Part shown: positions 54,718 through 62,803 of the stretch, piece by piece
How positions within the stretch are numbered: position 1 is the stretch's first letter
Layout: every line of letters begins with the position of its first letter
NCBI GenBank assembly: GCA_016795285.1
Contig: JAEUIC010000025.1
Span: 62,001-126,000, forward strand
DNA: 64,000 nt
Direction of reading: 5' to 3'
DNA from: Planctomycetota bacterium
GTDB lineage: Bacteria; Planctomycetota; B15-G4; SIAN01
Notes under the pieces: model-generated
What the model saw: the letters and a program-made list of their open reading frames with translations, nothing else
Database searches by the model: none
Told to the model about the DNA's origin: nothing
Position numbers and translations under genes: made by a program

Positions 54718-55571
54718 CACCGCCCCGCTCTGCGCCGCAACCAGGCCAGCGCGCCGCGCGCCGCCGCCTCGATCGCCACCACCAGCAGCAACAGCAGCAG
54801 CGCCGCGCTGCACGCGCGCGCCTCGCCGCCCGCCACGTTCAGCGCCAGATCCCACACATGGACCGACAGCGAGCGCGCCGAGTCGAGCAGCGAGGTCGGC
54901 ATGCGGTCGACGTAGCCGCTCGTGAAGAGCAGCGCCGCGGTCTCGGCGAGCGCGCGCGCCACCGCCAGCACCGCGCCCGCAAGGAGCAGCGGCCACGCGT
55001 GCGGCAGCACGACATGGCGCAGCGTCGCCGCGCGCGAGAAAGCGCAGGCGGCCGCTGCGGCGCGTTCGGCCGCCGGCGCCCGCTGCAGCGCCTCGTCGAA
55101 CGCGATCGTCAGCAGCGGCACCATCATGCAGGCGAGCGTCGCCCCGCCCGCGAGCAGCGACTCGCCCCACCCGAACGCCCGGCAGAAGAGCGCGTTGCCG
55201 AACAGCCCGAAGACGATCGACGGCACGCTGCCCACCACGTCGAGCACCCGGCGCAGCGCCGCCGCGAGCCGCCGCCGCGCGCGCCCCGCCTGCGCCGCTC
55301 CCGCTTCGTCGAGGAAGAGCGCCGCCAACAGCGCGAGCGGCACCGCGCCCGCCAACGCCAACGCGACCAGGACGCCGGTCGCCACCACGATCCCGCCGAC
55401 GCCGCCCGATCGTCCCGCATCGCGCGGCGCCTCGACGAGGTAGCGCCACGAGAGTTCCCCGGCGCCGCGCACCAGCAGCTCGCCGAGCAGCGCGCCGAAG
55501 GCCGCCACCACCAGCAGCGTGCCCGCCCACGCGACCGCCGCCACCGCGCGCTCCATCGCGCGCCGCCCCAT
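54717..55571 (-). CDS. pstA: Phosphate ABC transporter permease PstA
   Basis: A 284-residue permease with six predicted helices. The marker regions are GGVGGIVVATGVLVALALAG, VPLALLAALFLDEAG, DVVGSVPSIVFGLFGNALFC and the ABC-interaction loop ACAFSRAATLRHVVLPHAW, followed by AVARALAETAALLFTSGYVD. It forms the membrane channel together with PstC. The ATG at 55571 is eight bases after the pstC stop; a GTG at 55586 inside pstC is an alternative. Confidence 0.9.
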   Translation of the reverse strand: MGRRAMERAVAAVAWAGTLLVVAAFGALLGELLVRGAGELSWRYLVEAPRDAGRSGGVGGIVVATGVLVALALAGAVPLALLAALFLDEAGAAQAGRARRRLAAALRRVLDVVGSVPSIVFGLFGNALFCRAFGWGESLLAGGATLACMMVPLLTIAFDEALQRAPAAERAAAAACAFSRAATLRHVVLPHAWPLLLAGAVLAVARALAETAALLFTSGYVDRMPTSLLDSARSLSVHVWDLALNVAGGEARACSAALLLLLLVVAIEAAARGALAWLRRRAGR

Positions 55572-55578
55572 CGCGAGT

Positions 55579-56463
55579 TCACGCACGCGCCGACTCCTCG
55601 CGTGCGCCACGCCACCGCTCGCGCGCGCCACAGCGCGAGGCGATCAGCAGCAGCGCCGCGGTCGCTCCCAGCAGCAGGAGGCCCGCGACGAAGAGCGCGC
55701 TGCGATGGAGCCCGCTCGCGTAGGGCAGCTCGAGCGCCAGGTTCGCCGTGAGGGTGCGCACCGGCGCCAGCAGCGCGCTCGGCCACTGCACGACGTTGCC
55801 GGTGACCAGCACCACCGCCATCGTCTCGCCGAGCGCGCGGCCGAGCGCCACCAGCAGCGCCGCGCCGATCGCGCCGCGCGCGCGCGGCAGCGCGAGGTGG
55901 AGCAGCACCGTCGTCCGCGCCAGGCCGAGCGCCGCCGCCGCCGCCCGCTCGCCGCTCGGCAGCCCCGCGAGCGCCCCCTCGATCAGCAGCGCCAGCGTCG
56001 GCAGCACCATCAGCGCCAGCACCACCATCCCCGCCAGCAGCGACGCCCCCGGCGGCTCGATCGCGAGCAGCAGCGGGACGACGGTCACCAGCCCGAAGAA
56101 GCCGAGCACGACCGACGGCACCGCCGCCAGCAGTTGCAGCAGCGCGCGCAGCAGCGCCGCCAGCCGCGGCGGTGCATAGGCGAGCCGCACGAAGGCGACC
56201 GCCAGCGCGAGCGGCAGCGCCAGCGTCAGCGCGCCGAGCGCGACCGCGCCGCTCGCCGCGACCAGCGGCGCCATGCCGAACGCGCCGCGCGTCGGGTGCC
56301 AGCCGCGATCGCCGACGAGGCGCACGAGCCCGACCTCGCGCAGCGCCGGCGCGCTCTCGCGCAGCAGGAACGCCGCGAGACCGAGCAAGAGCAGCAGCGC
56401 CGCCGCGGCCGCCGCCGCGCTCGCCAGCTGCAGCGCCCGATCAAGGCGACGCGGCGAGGGCAA
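55579..56463 (-). CDS. pstC: Phosphate ABC transporter permease PstC
   Basis: A 294-residue permease with six helices. Typical parts are WHPTRGAFGMAPLVAASGAV, LLAAVPSVVLGFFGLVTVVP, the coupling loop AALGLARTTVLLHLALPRA and RALGETMAVVLVTGNVVQWP. The only in-frame start before the first helix is TTG at 56463, which lies 23 bp inside the end of the upstream arsR-pstS frame, implying translational coupling and modest expression. No second ATG exists until the periplasmic loop. Confidence 0.9.
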   Translation of the reverse strand: MPSPRRLDRALQLASAAAAAAALLLLLGLAAFLLRESAPALREVGLVRLVGDRGWHPTRGAFGMAPLVAASGAVALGALTLALPLALAVAFVRLAYAPPRLAALLRALLQLLAAVPSVVLGFFGLVTVVPLLLAIEPPGASLLAGMVVLALMVLPTLALLIEGALAGLPSGERAAAAALGLARTTVLLHLALPRARGAIGAALLVALGRALGETMAVVLVTGNVVQWPSALLAPVRTLTANLALELPYASGLHRSALFVAGLLLLGATAALLLIASRCGARERWRGAREESARA

Positions 56464-57613
56464 CGAACGCCTGCGCTTCGACCAGCGTGCGCCCGTGTGG
56501 CGAGCGGGCGAACTCGAGGAACTCCGCGGCGAGGCCGCTCGGCGCGCCGCGCGTCACCAGCAGCAGCGGCCGCTGCAGCGGGAAGGTGCCGGCGCGCACG
56601 CTCGCGGTCGAGGCTTCGACGCCGCGCAACGGCAGCAGCCGGATCGGGCTGCCGTGGCTTCGCTCCACCTCCGCGGTGCCGATCGAGACGTAGCCGATCG
56701 CATCGCGGTTGCCGGCGACCGTCTTCACCCCCTGCAGGTTGTCGCCGATCACCACGTCGGCGCGCACCTCTTCCGCCCGCAGCGCGAAGTGGGCGAGGAA
56801 GAGCTCGAGCGTCGAACGCCCCTCCGCCTTGTTCACCACCGTGATCGGCGCCGCGCGCCCGCCGACCGCGCTCCAGTCGCGCACGTCGCCGCGGTAGATC
56901 GCGACGATCTGCGCCTCGCTCAGCTCCGCGACCCGATTGTCGGCATGCACGATCAGCGCGATCCCATCGAGCGCGATCGGCGTCCCGACCAGTCCCGCCG
57001 CGCGCTCCTCCTCCTTCAGCGCGCGCGACGCCATGCCGAGGTCGACCCGCCCCTCGCGCGCATCGGCGACGCCGCGGCTCGAGCCGCCCGCCTGCACCTC
57101 GACGCGCAGCCCGCCGTGCCGCTCCTCGAACGCCTTGCCGAGCTCGGCGGCGAGCGGCGCGATCGTGCTCGAGCCCGCGAGCGTGAGCTTCTGCTGCTCC
57201 GCCGTGCCGCCGCACGCCGCCAGCGGCAGCAGCACGCCGAAGCTGAGCGCGAGCAGCAGGAGCCGCGCCGCCTTCTGCAGCGCCGGCGGCATGAAGGAGA
57301 GCTGGCAGCAGCCGAGGTTGATGCCGGGCGGCGGGCCGGCCGCCGCGACGCCGTCGGCGAGGCGGTAGCGGATCGAGCGGCGCGCGCGCGTGGTCGCCAC
57401 CAGCTGCGCCTCCCGCAGCACCGCGAGGTGGTGCGAGAGGAGGCTCTGGTCGACGCCGAGCGCCGCCTGCAGCTCGGAGACGCTCTTCTCGCCGTCGACC
57501 AGCTCGTGGAGCACCTCGAGCCGCGTCGCCTCGGCCAGCGCCTTCAGCTTGTCGACGCAGCCGCGGCTCGGCGCACGCGACGGCGCCGCCCGCTTGACCG
57601 CCCGCTTCGCCAT
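56441..57613 (-). CDS. ArsR-family regulator fused to phosphate-binding PstS lipoprotein
   Basis: One uninterrupted 390-codon frame. Residues 18-90 are a winged helix of ArsR type (LKALAEATRLEVLHELVDGE, VSELQAALGVDQSLLSHHLA, VLREAQLVATTRARRSIRYR), with a Cys at 19 and a Cys pair at 102-103 (INLGCCQLSF). A complete lipoprotein signal follows from Met108: MPPALQKAARLLLLALSF, ending LPLAAC at 134. The rest is PstS: LTLAGSSTIAPLAAELGKAF, AGGSSRGVADAREG, ITVVNKAEGRSTLELFLAHF and AGNRDAIGYVSIGTAEVE. AGGAGGT-like GGGAGGT precedes the ATG at 57613, while Met108 has no Shine-Dalgarno. PstS may be made as part of the fusion and split by signal peptidase II, or restart internally at 57292. Confidence 0.85.
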   Translation of the reverse strand: MAKRAVKRAAPSRAPSRGCVDKLKALAEATRLEVLHELVDGEKSVSELQAALGVDQSLLSHHLAVLREAQLVATTRARRSIRYRLADGVAAAGPPPGINLGCCQLSFMPPALQKAARLLLLALSFGVLLPLAACGGTAEQQKLTLAGSSTIAPLAAELGKAFEERHGGLRVEVQAGGSSRGVADAREGRVDLGMASRALKEEERAAGLVGTPIALDGIALIVHADNRVAELSEAQIVAIYRGDVRDWSAVGGRAAPITVVNKAEGRSTLELFLAHFALRAEEVRADVVIGDNLQGVKTVAGNRDAIGYVSIGTAEVERSHGSPIRLLPLRGVEASTASVRAGTFPLQRPLLLVTRGAPSGLAAEFLEFARSPHGRTLVEAQAFVALAASP

Positions 57614-57642
57614 GCCGGCACCTCCCGCCGCCGCCCCGATCC

Positions 57643-57674
57643 ATGAACGCCGCTTCACATGAAGCGCGGTTCAT
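57643..57674. promoter_or_regulatory. ArsR-type operator (32-bp inverted repeat)
   Basis: Two 15-bp arms (57643-57657 and 57660-57674) around a central CA match at 13 of 15 positions; the inner core CGCTTCA-CA-TGAAGCG is a perfect 7-2-7 inverted repeat. It stands 30 bp before the arsR-pstS start and 140 bp before the divergent protease gene. Size and symmetry fit operators of ArsR/SmtB regulators, so autoregulation by the fused ArsR domain is likely. Confidence 0.7.
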
Positions 57675-57813
57675 ACGACGGCCCCGCCGCGCCAGCAAGC
57701 AGCGGCGTGCCGCGCGGCGTGCAGCGCGCCACGCTCCAACGGCGCCGCTCGCCGTGCGTACGATCGGGCAGCGCGCGCCACGAGGGACGGCGCCGCACGA
57801 GGAGCTTCGATCG

Positions 57814-59169
57814 ATGGCCGCCGCCGCTCGCCCCGTCGCGTTCCGCCGTCGCGCCGCGCCGCTCGCCGGCGCGCTGCTGCTCGCGGGCGCCACGCTGGCC
57901 TCTTCCGCGACCTCGTCCGCGCAGGACAGCTTGCCGGTGTCGCGCACGTCGCCGCGCGTCACGCCGATCGTCGAGGTGGTGCGCGCGGTCGGTCCGACCG
58001 TTGTCAACCTCTACGCCGACCTCGAGATCCAGGGCGGCCTCTTCGGGCCGCAGGAGGGCGGCTCGCTCGGCAGCGGCGTGATCGTCCACCCGGCCGGCTT
58101 GGTCGTCACCAACGCCCACGTCATCACCGGCAACTCGCGCACGGCGCGCCCCACCAAGGTGACGGTGAGCTACCGCGCCGACTGGACCGGCAACCGCGTC
58201 GAGATGGAGAAGCACCCGGCGCGCATCATCGGCTTCGACCGCACCAACGACCTCGCGCTGCTGCAGATCGTCTCGCCGGGACCGTTCCCGTACGCGAAGC
58301 TCGGCACGTCGGCCGACCTGATGATCGGCGAGACGGTCGTCGCGGTCGGCAATCCGCTCGGCCGCGAAGGGTCGGTCACCCACGGCATCATCAGCGCCAC
58401 CCACCGCCGGCTCGAATCGCCGACCGGCGAGGCGTTCGACGACCTGATCCAGACCGACGCGCCGCTCAACTCGGGCAACAGCGGCGGCCCGCTCTTCAAC
58501 ATCCTCGGCGAGCTGGTCGGCATCAACCAGGCGATCGCCGGCGATCGGCAGTTCGGCCGCGCGGAGGGCCAAGGGCTCGCCATTCCCGTCGATCGCGTGC
58601 GCGACCTGCTCGGCCGCGAGTTCAACCCGTTCGACCTGCTCCACCTCTGGCTCGGCCTCGAGATGGGCGACGGCGAGGGGGCGGGCGTGCTGGTGCGCAA
58701 GGTCGAGCGCGACGGTCCTGCGGCCTCCGCCGGACTGCAGGCGGGCGATCGCATCGTGCGCGTCGGCGACTACGACATCGCCGATCGCACCGCCTTCAAC
58801 CTCTCGATCTCGACGCTGACGCGCGGCGAACCGATCGCGCTCGCCTACCAGCGCGACGGCAAGAAGCGCGAGGCGTCGCTCCGGCCGGTCGACATCGATG
58901 CGGCGATCCGCGCGCGCCTCGGCGCCACCGTCGCGGTCAACTCGGGCTACCTGCTCTTCGTCGACGTCGACGAGCGCGGCGCCGCCGGCTCGATCGGCAT
59001 CCGCCAGAACGACGCGCTCGTCGAGTTCGCCGGCGCACCGGTCGCGTCGGTGCCGGAACTGTTCGATCGGCTGCGCAAGGTCGAGCCGGGCGACGCGGCG
59101 AAGCTCCTCGTCTACCGCTTCACTCGCAACCGCCCGCCGCGCCAACTCGAGGGCGAGCTCAAGCTCTGA
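57814..59169 (+). CDS. DegP/HtrA-type periplasmic serine protease
   Basis: A 451-residue protein with a signal peptide ending near SAQDS (residue 37). The trypsin-like domain has GSGVIVHPAGLVVTNAHVIT with His102, FDRTNDLALLQI with Asp146, and DAPLNSGNSGGPLFNILGEL with Ser223; all three catalytic residues are present. Two PDZ domains follow (GAGVLVRKVERDGPAASAGL at about 290, and a second at about 370-440 with GIRQNDALVEFAGAPV). It should degrade or refold damaged envelope proteins. GAGGAG is nine bases before the ATG. Divergent from the arsR-pst operon, it might share the operator region. Confidence 0.93.
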   Translation: MAAAARPVAFRRRAAPLAGALLLAGATLASSATSSAQDSLPVSRTSPRVTPIVEVVRAVGPTVVNLYADLEIQGGLFGPQEGGSLGSGVIVHPAGLVVTNAHVITGNSRTARPTKVTVSYRADWTGNRVEMEKHPARIIGFDRTNDLALLQIVSPGPFPYAKLGTSADLMIGETVVAVGNPLGREGSVTHGIISATHRRLESPTGEAFDDLIQTDAPLNSGNSGGPLFNILGELVGINQAIAGDRQFGRAEGQGLAIPVDRVRDLLGREFNPFDLLHLWLGLEMGDGEGAGVLVRKVERDGPAASAGLQAGDRIVRVGDYDIADRTAFNLSISTLTRGEPIALAYQRDGKKREASLRPVDIDAAIRARLGATVAVNSGYLLFVDVDERGAAGSIGIRQNDALVEFAGAPVASVPELFDRLRKVEPGDAAKLLVYRFTRNRPPRQLEGELKL

Positions 59170-59216
59170 GCCGCCGCGCGGCGCAAGGCCACGCTCGCCG
59201 CGCGACTCGCAACCGC

Positions 59217-61406
59217 TCACCGCGGCCGCAGCTCCGTCTCGTTCTTCAGCGCCCGCAGCGCCTTGGCGAAGCCGACCACCGCTTCGGCCGACGGCGTGGC
59301 GAGGTCGCGCCAGCCGCGTTCGCGCAGCGCCTGCGCACGCGCCTCGAGCGCCGCTCGTTCGCGCGCCGCCTCGGGCTGCGCCGCCCACCACTGCAAGCCG
59401 GCCGCCGCCAGCAGCGCATCGCCGCCGACCAGGGCCGCGCGCGTCTCGACGGCGAGCCCCGCCTCCGCGTCGACCAGCACCACGTCGGCGAGCGACCGCT
59501 CGTCGCGACCGGCCGCCGCCACCACGCCGCGCACCAAGCGGCCGGCCTGCGCCCGCGTCGCGCCGGCCGCGTCGGGCGCGCCAACCGCCTGCCACGCCGC
59601 CGCGCGCGCCAGCGCATCGACCGTGATCCCGAGGCTCACCCAGCTGTTCACCCAGAGCCGCTCGCCCAGCGCGAAGCGGCGCCGATCGCCATCGAGGAAG
59701 CCGTCGGGCAGCTGGCGCGCCGCCAGCGAATCGAGCAGCGCCTTCGCGAAGCCCGCCGCCTGCGCCGAACCGGTCGAGCGCGCCAGCTCCACCGCCGCCG
59801 CGAGCGGCCACGCGACGCGCCGCTCGGGTCCGGCGAAATCGCCCGGTGCCGCCGCCCGCCACGTCGCGAGCGCGCCGACGGTCGCCTCCGCCGTCGCCAG
59901 CGCCGCCCCATCGCCGCCACTGCGCGCCAGCTCGAGCGCGCCGCTGATCCACTGGTGGCCCGCCTCGACCTTGCCGCTCGCGTGGTCGCGCCCGTGCTGC
60001 GCGAAGAGGCCGGCGGGGCGTCCCGCCGGCGGCGTGAAGTCGCGATCGAAGTCGAGCGTGTGACGCGCCACCACCTCGCCTAGCGCGAGCCACGTCCCGT
60101 CCGCGAGCGCGCGACCGAGCCACAGCAGGCTGCCGCCGAGGTCGTACTCGCCGTTGGCGAAGCTGCCGTCGGGTTGCAGGTAGCAGCCGCGATCGTCGAG
60201 CCGCGCCGCACCGCCGAGCCGCGCGGCGAGGAACGGCTGCCAGCGAGCGAGATGCTCCTCCACTTCGGGGGCGAAGCGGCCGCTCGCCGACGCGGCCACC
60301 GCCACCAGGCGCGGCCGCCCGACCGCGCGCCGCACCGCCGCGCCCGCGCGCAGCCGCAGGCGCCGCCGCACGACCTGACCCGGGTGGAGCAGCAGCGGGC
60401 CGGCCACCAGCCGCAGCGTGAAGCGGCCATCGTGCTGCAAGAGGGCGCCGCTCGGCCGCGCCACCGCCGCATCGAGCAGCAGCAGCTCGACCTCGTCGCG
60501 TCCGCTCCCGCAACCGATCCGCAGGTCGGGCGCCTCCTCGCTTGCGGCCGCGGGCGCCACCTGCCCGCTCGCCTCCGTGGCGAAGGTGCGCGTGGCGGCT
60601 CGCTTCACGGTCGCCCGCTCGCTCCATAAGCCGTGGCGCAACTCCGCCGCGCTGCCGCGCGCACGGCCGTGCAGCGACCAGTCGCGCAGCACCATCTCGC
60701 GCCCCACCGTGAAGGCGAGTTCGAGCGCCGCCTCGGAGCCGTCGTGCGCCACCTCGAGGCAGAGTTCGATCGCGGCCGAGGCGCCCTCCGCATCGCCGCG
60801 CACCGTCGCGCGCGCCGCCGCGCCGCCGCCATCCGGCCCGAGCCACGACCACTCGGTGAGGCCGCGCCCCCGTTCGCGCAGGCCATCGACCTCCCATTCG
60901 ACGTGGCCGAGGTCGAGCTCGAGCGCAGCGGCCGCGCACGACCAAGCGAGCGCGCCGCCCGTGGTCGCCAGCTCGCCGCTGCCGCCCGCGAGGCGCGTCG
61001 TGCGACGCTCCACCCCTCGTGCGAGCCGCGGCGCCGGCGACGGCGCGCGCGTCGGCCGCAGCTCGAGCCGCCCTGGCCGCTGCGAGAAGGCGCAGGGCGC
61101 GACGGCGACCCAGCTCGGCGAGCCGTCGGGCCAGCTCCGCCAAGTCGAGACGCGGCACGGCCGCTCGACGGCCCCTTCGTAGAGCGCCAGCCGTTCGCCC
61201 GGAGCGAGCGCACCCGGCGGCAGCTCCAGCGCGAACGGCTCCGGCCACCCGCCCGTGGGCCCCCGCGGCGCGATCGCCCCGGCCGTCTCGCGGAAGCTCC
61301 GCTCCCGCAGGAGCGGCGCGTCGACCCAACCGATTCGGACGCTCCGCCCCTCGCCCGCGGCGAGCGCCACCCAGAGGGCGGCGCGAACTCCTTGCTCGAT
61401 CCCCAT
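59217..61406 (-). CDS. Polysaccharide-lyase-like protein with RIFT-barrel N-domain
   Basis: A 729-residue protein. The N-terminal 120 residues (SVRIGWVDAPLLRERSFRET, then VSTWRSWPDGSPSWVAVA) resemble the RIFT beta-barrel domain of PcRGLX/YetA-like proteins, where a W-P-D-G-S element is typical. A long beta-rich region follows to about residue 400. The C-terminal third is alpha-helical with repeated Trp/His-rich turns (NGEYDLGGSLLWLGRALADG, HASGKVEAGHQWISGALELA), like an (alpha/alpha)-barrel. No signal peptide is visible, which is odd for a polysaccharide lyase. AAGGAGG lies before the ATG at 61406. Substrate unknown; family placing is tentative. Confidence 0.55.
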   Translation of the reverse strand: MGIEQGVRAALWVALAAGEGRSVRIGWVDAPLLRERSFRETAGAIAPRGPTGGWPEPFALELPPGALAPGERLALYEGAVERPCRVSTWRSWPDGSPSWVAVAPCAFSQRPGRLELRPTRAPSPAPRLARGVERRTTRLAGGSGELATTGGALAWSCAAAALELDLGHVEWEVDGLRERGRGLTEWSWLGPDGGGAAARATVRGDAEGASAAIELCLEVAHDGSEAALELAFTVGREMVLRDWSLHGRARGSAAELRHGLWSERATVKRAATRTFATEASGQVAPAAASEEAPDLRIGCGSGRDEVELLLLDAAVARPSGALLQHDGRFTLRLVAGPLLLHPGQVVRRRLRLRAGAAVRRAVGRPRLVAVAASASGRFAPEVEEHLARWQPFLAARLGGAARLDDRGCYLQPDGSFANGEYDLGGSLLWLGRALADGTWLALGEVVARHTLDFDRDFTPPAGRPAGLFAQHGRDHASGKVEAGHQWISGALELARSGGDGAALATAEATVGALATWRAAAPGDFAGPERRVAWPLAAAVELARSTGSAQAAGFAKALLDSLAARQLPDGFLDGDRRRFALGERLWVNSWVSLGITVDALARAAAWQAVGAPDAAGATRAQAGRLVRGVVAAAGRDERSLADVVLVDAEAGLAVETRAALVGGDALLAAAGLQWWAAQPEAARERAALEARAQALRERGWRDLATPSAEAVVGFAKALRALKNETELRPR

Positions 61407-61550
61407 CGGCTCCTCCTTGCGCGCCCGGCGGAGCGAGGAGGACGACGCTCGCGCCCGCCGGTGACCGCCGGCTCGCGAGCATTTCCCGAAAGCTGAGCTA
61501 GATTCCCGCACCTGCCTTGGTGAATGACCGAGACGCTGCCGGAGCAAGCA

Positions 61551-61766
61551 ATGAGCGACGCCTCGCCCCCGTCGTCCTGGGATCCGACTCAACCGGCGAG
61601 TGCCGCTCCGGAATCGGGCGGCTTCGTGCGCGACTTCCTCCGCTTCGCGTGGGAGGAGAAGTGGTGGTGGATCGTCCCGATGGTGCTGATCGTCGGGCTG
61701 CTCGGCGTGATGCTCTTCGCGGCCCAGGGCAACACGATCGCGCCGTTCTTCTACGCGCTCTTCTAG
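61551..61766 (+). CDS. Small membrane protein, DUF5989-like
   Basis: A 71-residue protein: a short polar N-terminus, then GFVRDFLRFAWEEKWWWIVP, one transmembrane helix and the end NTIAPFFYALF. The FLRF...EKWWWIVP block, one helix and a terminal APFxYxLF are the DUF5989 pattern, a family of unknown function. GGAG lies eight bases before the ATG at 61551; an in-frame ATG at 61524 is an alternative. A second protein of the same plan follows 48 bp on. Confidence 0.7.
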   Translation: MSDASPPSSWDPTQPASAAPESGGFVRDFLRFAWEEKWWWIVPMVLIVGLLGVMLFAAQGNTIAPFFYALF

Positions 61767-61814
61767 GCGCGCCGCGCGACGGTCGAGGAAGCGACGGTCG
61801 AGGAGGAGCGTGCC

Positions 61815-62018
61815 GTGACGCACGGTGCGACCGAGTGGGAGCCGACGGCGTCGCGCGCAACGGCGCCGGCCGGCGGCGTGCGCGGCTTCCTCGAGTTCGC
61901 CGGCGACCACAAGGCGTGGTGGATCGTGCCGGCGCTGCTCACGGCGCTGCTGCTGGCGCTGCTGGTCCTGCTGGCGCGCGGCGACCTGCACGTCCCCGAC
62001 AGCTACCGCCTCCTCTGA
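61815..62018 (+). CDS. Small membrane protein, paralogue of the preceding one
   Basis: A 67-residue protein with GFLEFAGDHKAWWIVPALLT, one transmembrane helix, and the end LHVPDSYRLL. Its block FLEFAxxxKxWWIVP lines up with FLRFAxxxKWWWIVP of the preceding gene, so they are tandem relatives. The GTG at 61815 has GAGGAG upstream. It ends 7 bp before the nadD start, so the two small genes and nadD probably form one transcript. Confidence 0.65.
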   Translation: MTHGATEWEPTASRATAPAGGVRGFLEFAGDHKAWWIVPALLTALLLALLVLLARGDLHVPDSYRLL

Positions 62019-62025
62019 GCGCCGC

Positions 62026-62652
62026 GTGAGCCCGCGCCGCATCGCCCTGTTCGGCGGCTCGTTCGATCCGCCCCACCTCGGCCACCTCCACGTCGCGCGC
62101 GCCGCCCACGAGGAGCTCGCGCTCGACGAGGTGCGACTGCTGCCGGCTGCGCAGCCGCCCCACAAGCGCTCGCGCGTGCTGGCGCCCGCCGCCGATCGCC
62201 TCGCGATGGTGGCGCGCCTCGCCGCGCTCGAACCGTGGCTCGCCGTCGACGAACGCGAGCTCGCGCGCGGCGGCCTCTCCTACACCTACGACACGCTGCT
62301 CGCGGTGCGCGGCGAACTCGCGGCGGGCGGCGCGGAGCTCTTCTTCCTGATCGGCTCCGACAGCCTGCACGACCTGCCGAGCTGGCATCGCGCCGCCGAA
62401 CTCGTCGAGTTGGCGACCTTCGTCACGGTGCCGCGCGACGGCGAGAGCCTCGCGCTGGCGCAAGCGACGCTGGCAGCGCGCCTGCCCGCCGCCGCCCCGC
62501 GCCTCCTCGCGCAGGTGCTGGCCGCCCCGCCGCTGCCGATCTCCTCGAGCCAGGTGCGCGCGCGCTGCGCCGCCGGCCTGCCGATCGACGAACTCGTGCC
62601 GGCCAGCGTGCGCGACTGGATCGCCGCCCGCGGCCTCTACCGCGCCCTCTGA
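62026..62652 (+). CDS. nadD: Nicotinate-nucleotide adenylyltransferase
   Basis: A 208-residue nucleotidyltransferase. RRIALFGGSFDPPHLGHLHV carries the G-G-x-F-x-P-x-H-x-G-H adenylate motif, LLPAAQPPHKRS follows, then GLSYTYDTLLAVR, FFLIGSDSLHDLPSWHRAAE and the ISSSQVRARCAAG signature near the C-terminus. It joins ATP and nicotinate mononucleotide to form deamido-NAD in NAD synthesis. The GTG at 62026 directly precedes SPRRIALFGG. Confidence 0.95.
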   Translation: MSPRRIALFGGSFDPPHLGHLHVARAAHEELALDEVRLLPAAQPPHKRSRVLAPAADRLAMVARLAALEPWLAVDERELARGGLSYTYDTLLAVRGELAAGGAELFFLIGSDSLHDLPSWHRAAELVELATFVTVPRDGESLALAQATLAARLPAAAPRLLAQVLAAPPLPISSSQVRARCAAGLPIDELVPASVRDWIAARGLYRAL

Positions 62653-62803
62653 CGCCTCGCGAGGATCGGCCGCCCGAGTCCCCTGCCGCGCGACGACTTC
62701 GGTGCTATGAAGCTCGCCGCGACGAGCCGCGAGCCGCGACGAGCCGCGCGACGGCACGCGTCGGCGAAGCCGTCGTCCGCGGCGAACGCGAGGAGTCCTC
62801 CTG

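Noticed and set aside
56441..57292. PstS as a fully separate gene starting at 57292
   Set aside because: Not excluded, but no stop codon separates it from the ArsR part and no Shine-Dalgarno stands before the internal ATG; kept as an alternative within the fusion entry.
57655..61482. A 1275-codon minus-strand open frame
   Set aside because: Its second half is antisense to the DegP-type protease and the rest is an out-of-frame reading of the polysaccharide-lyase-like gene; composition is Arg/Gly/Ala noise.
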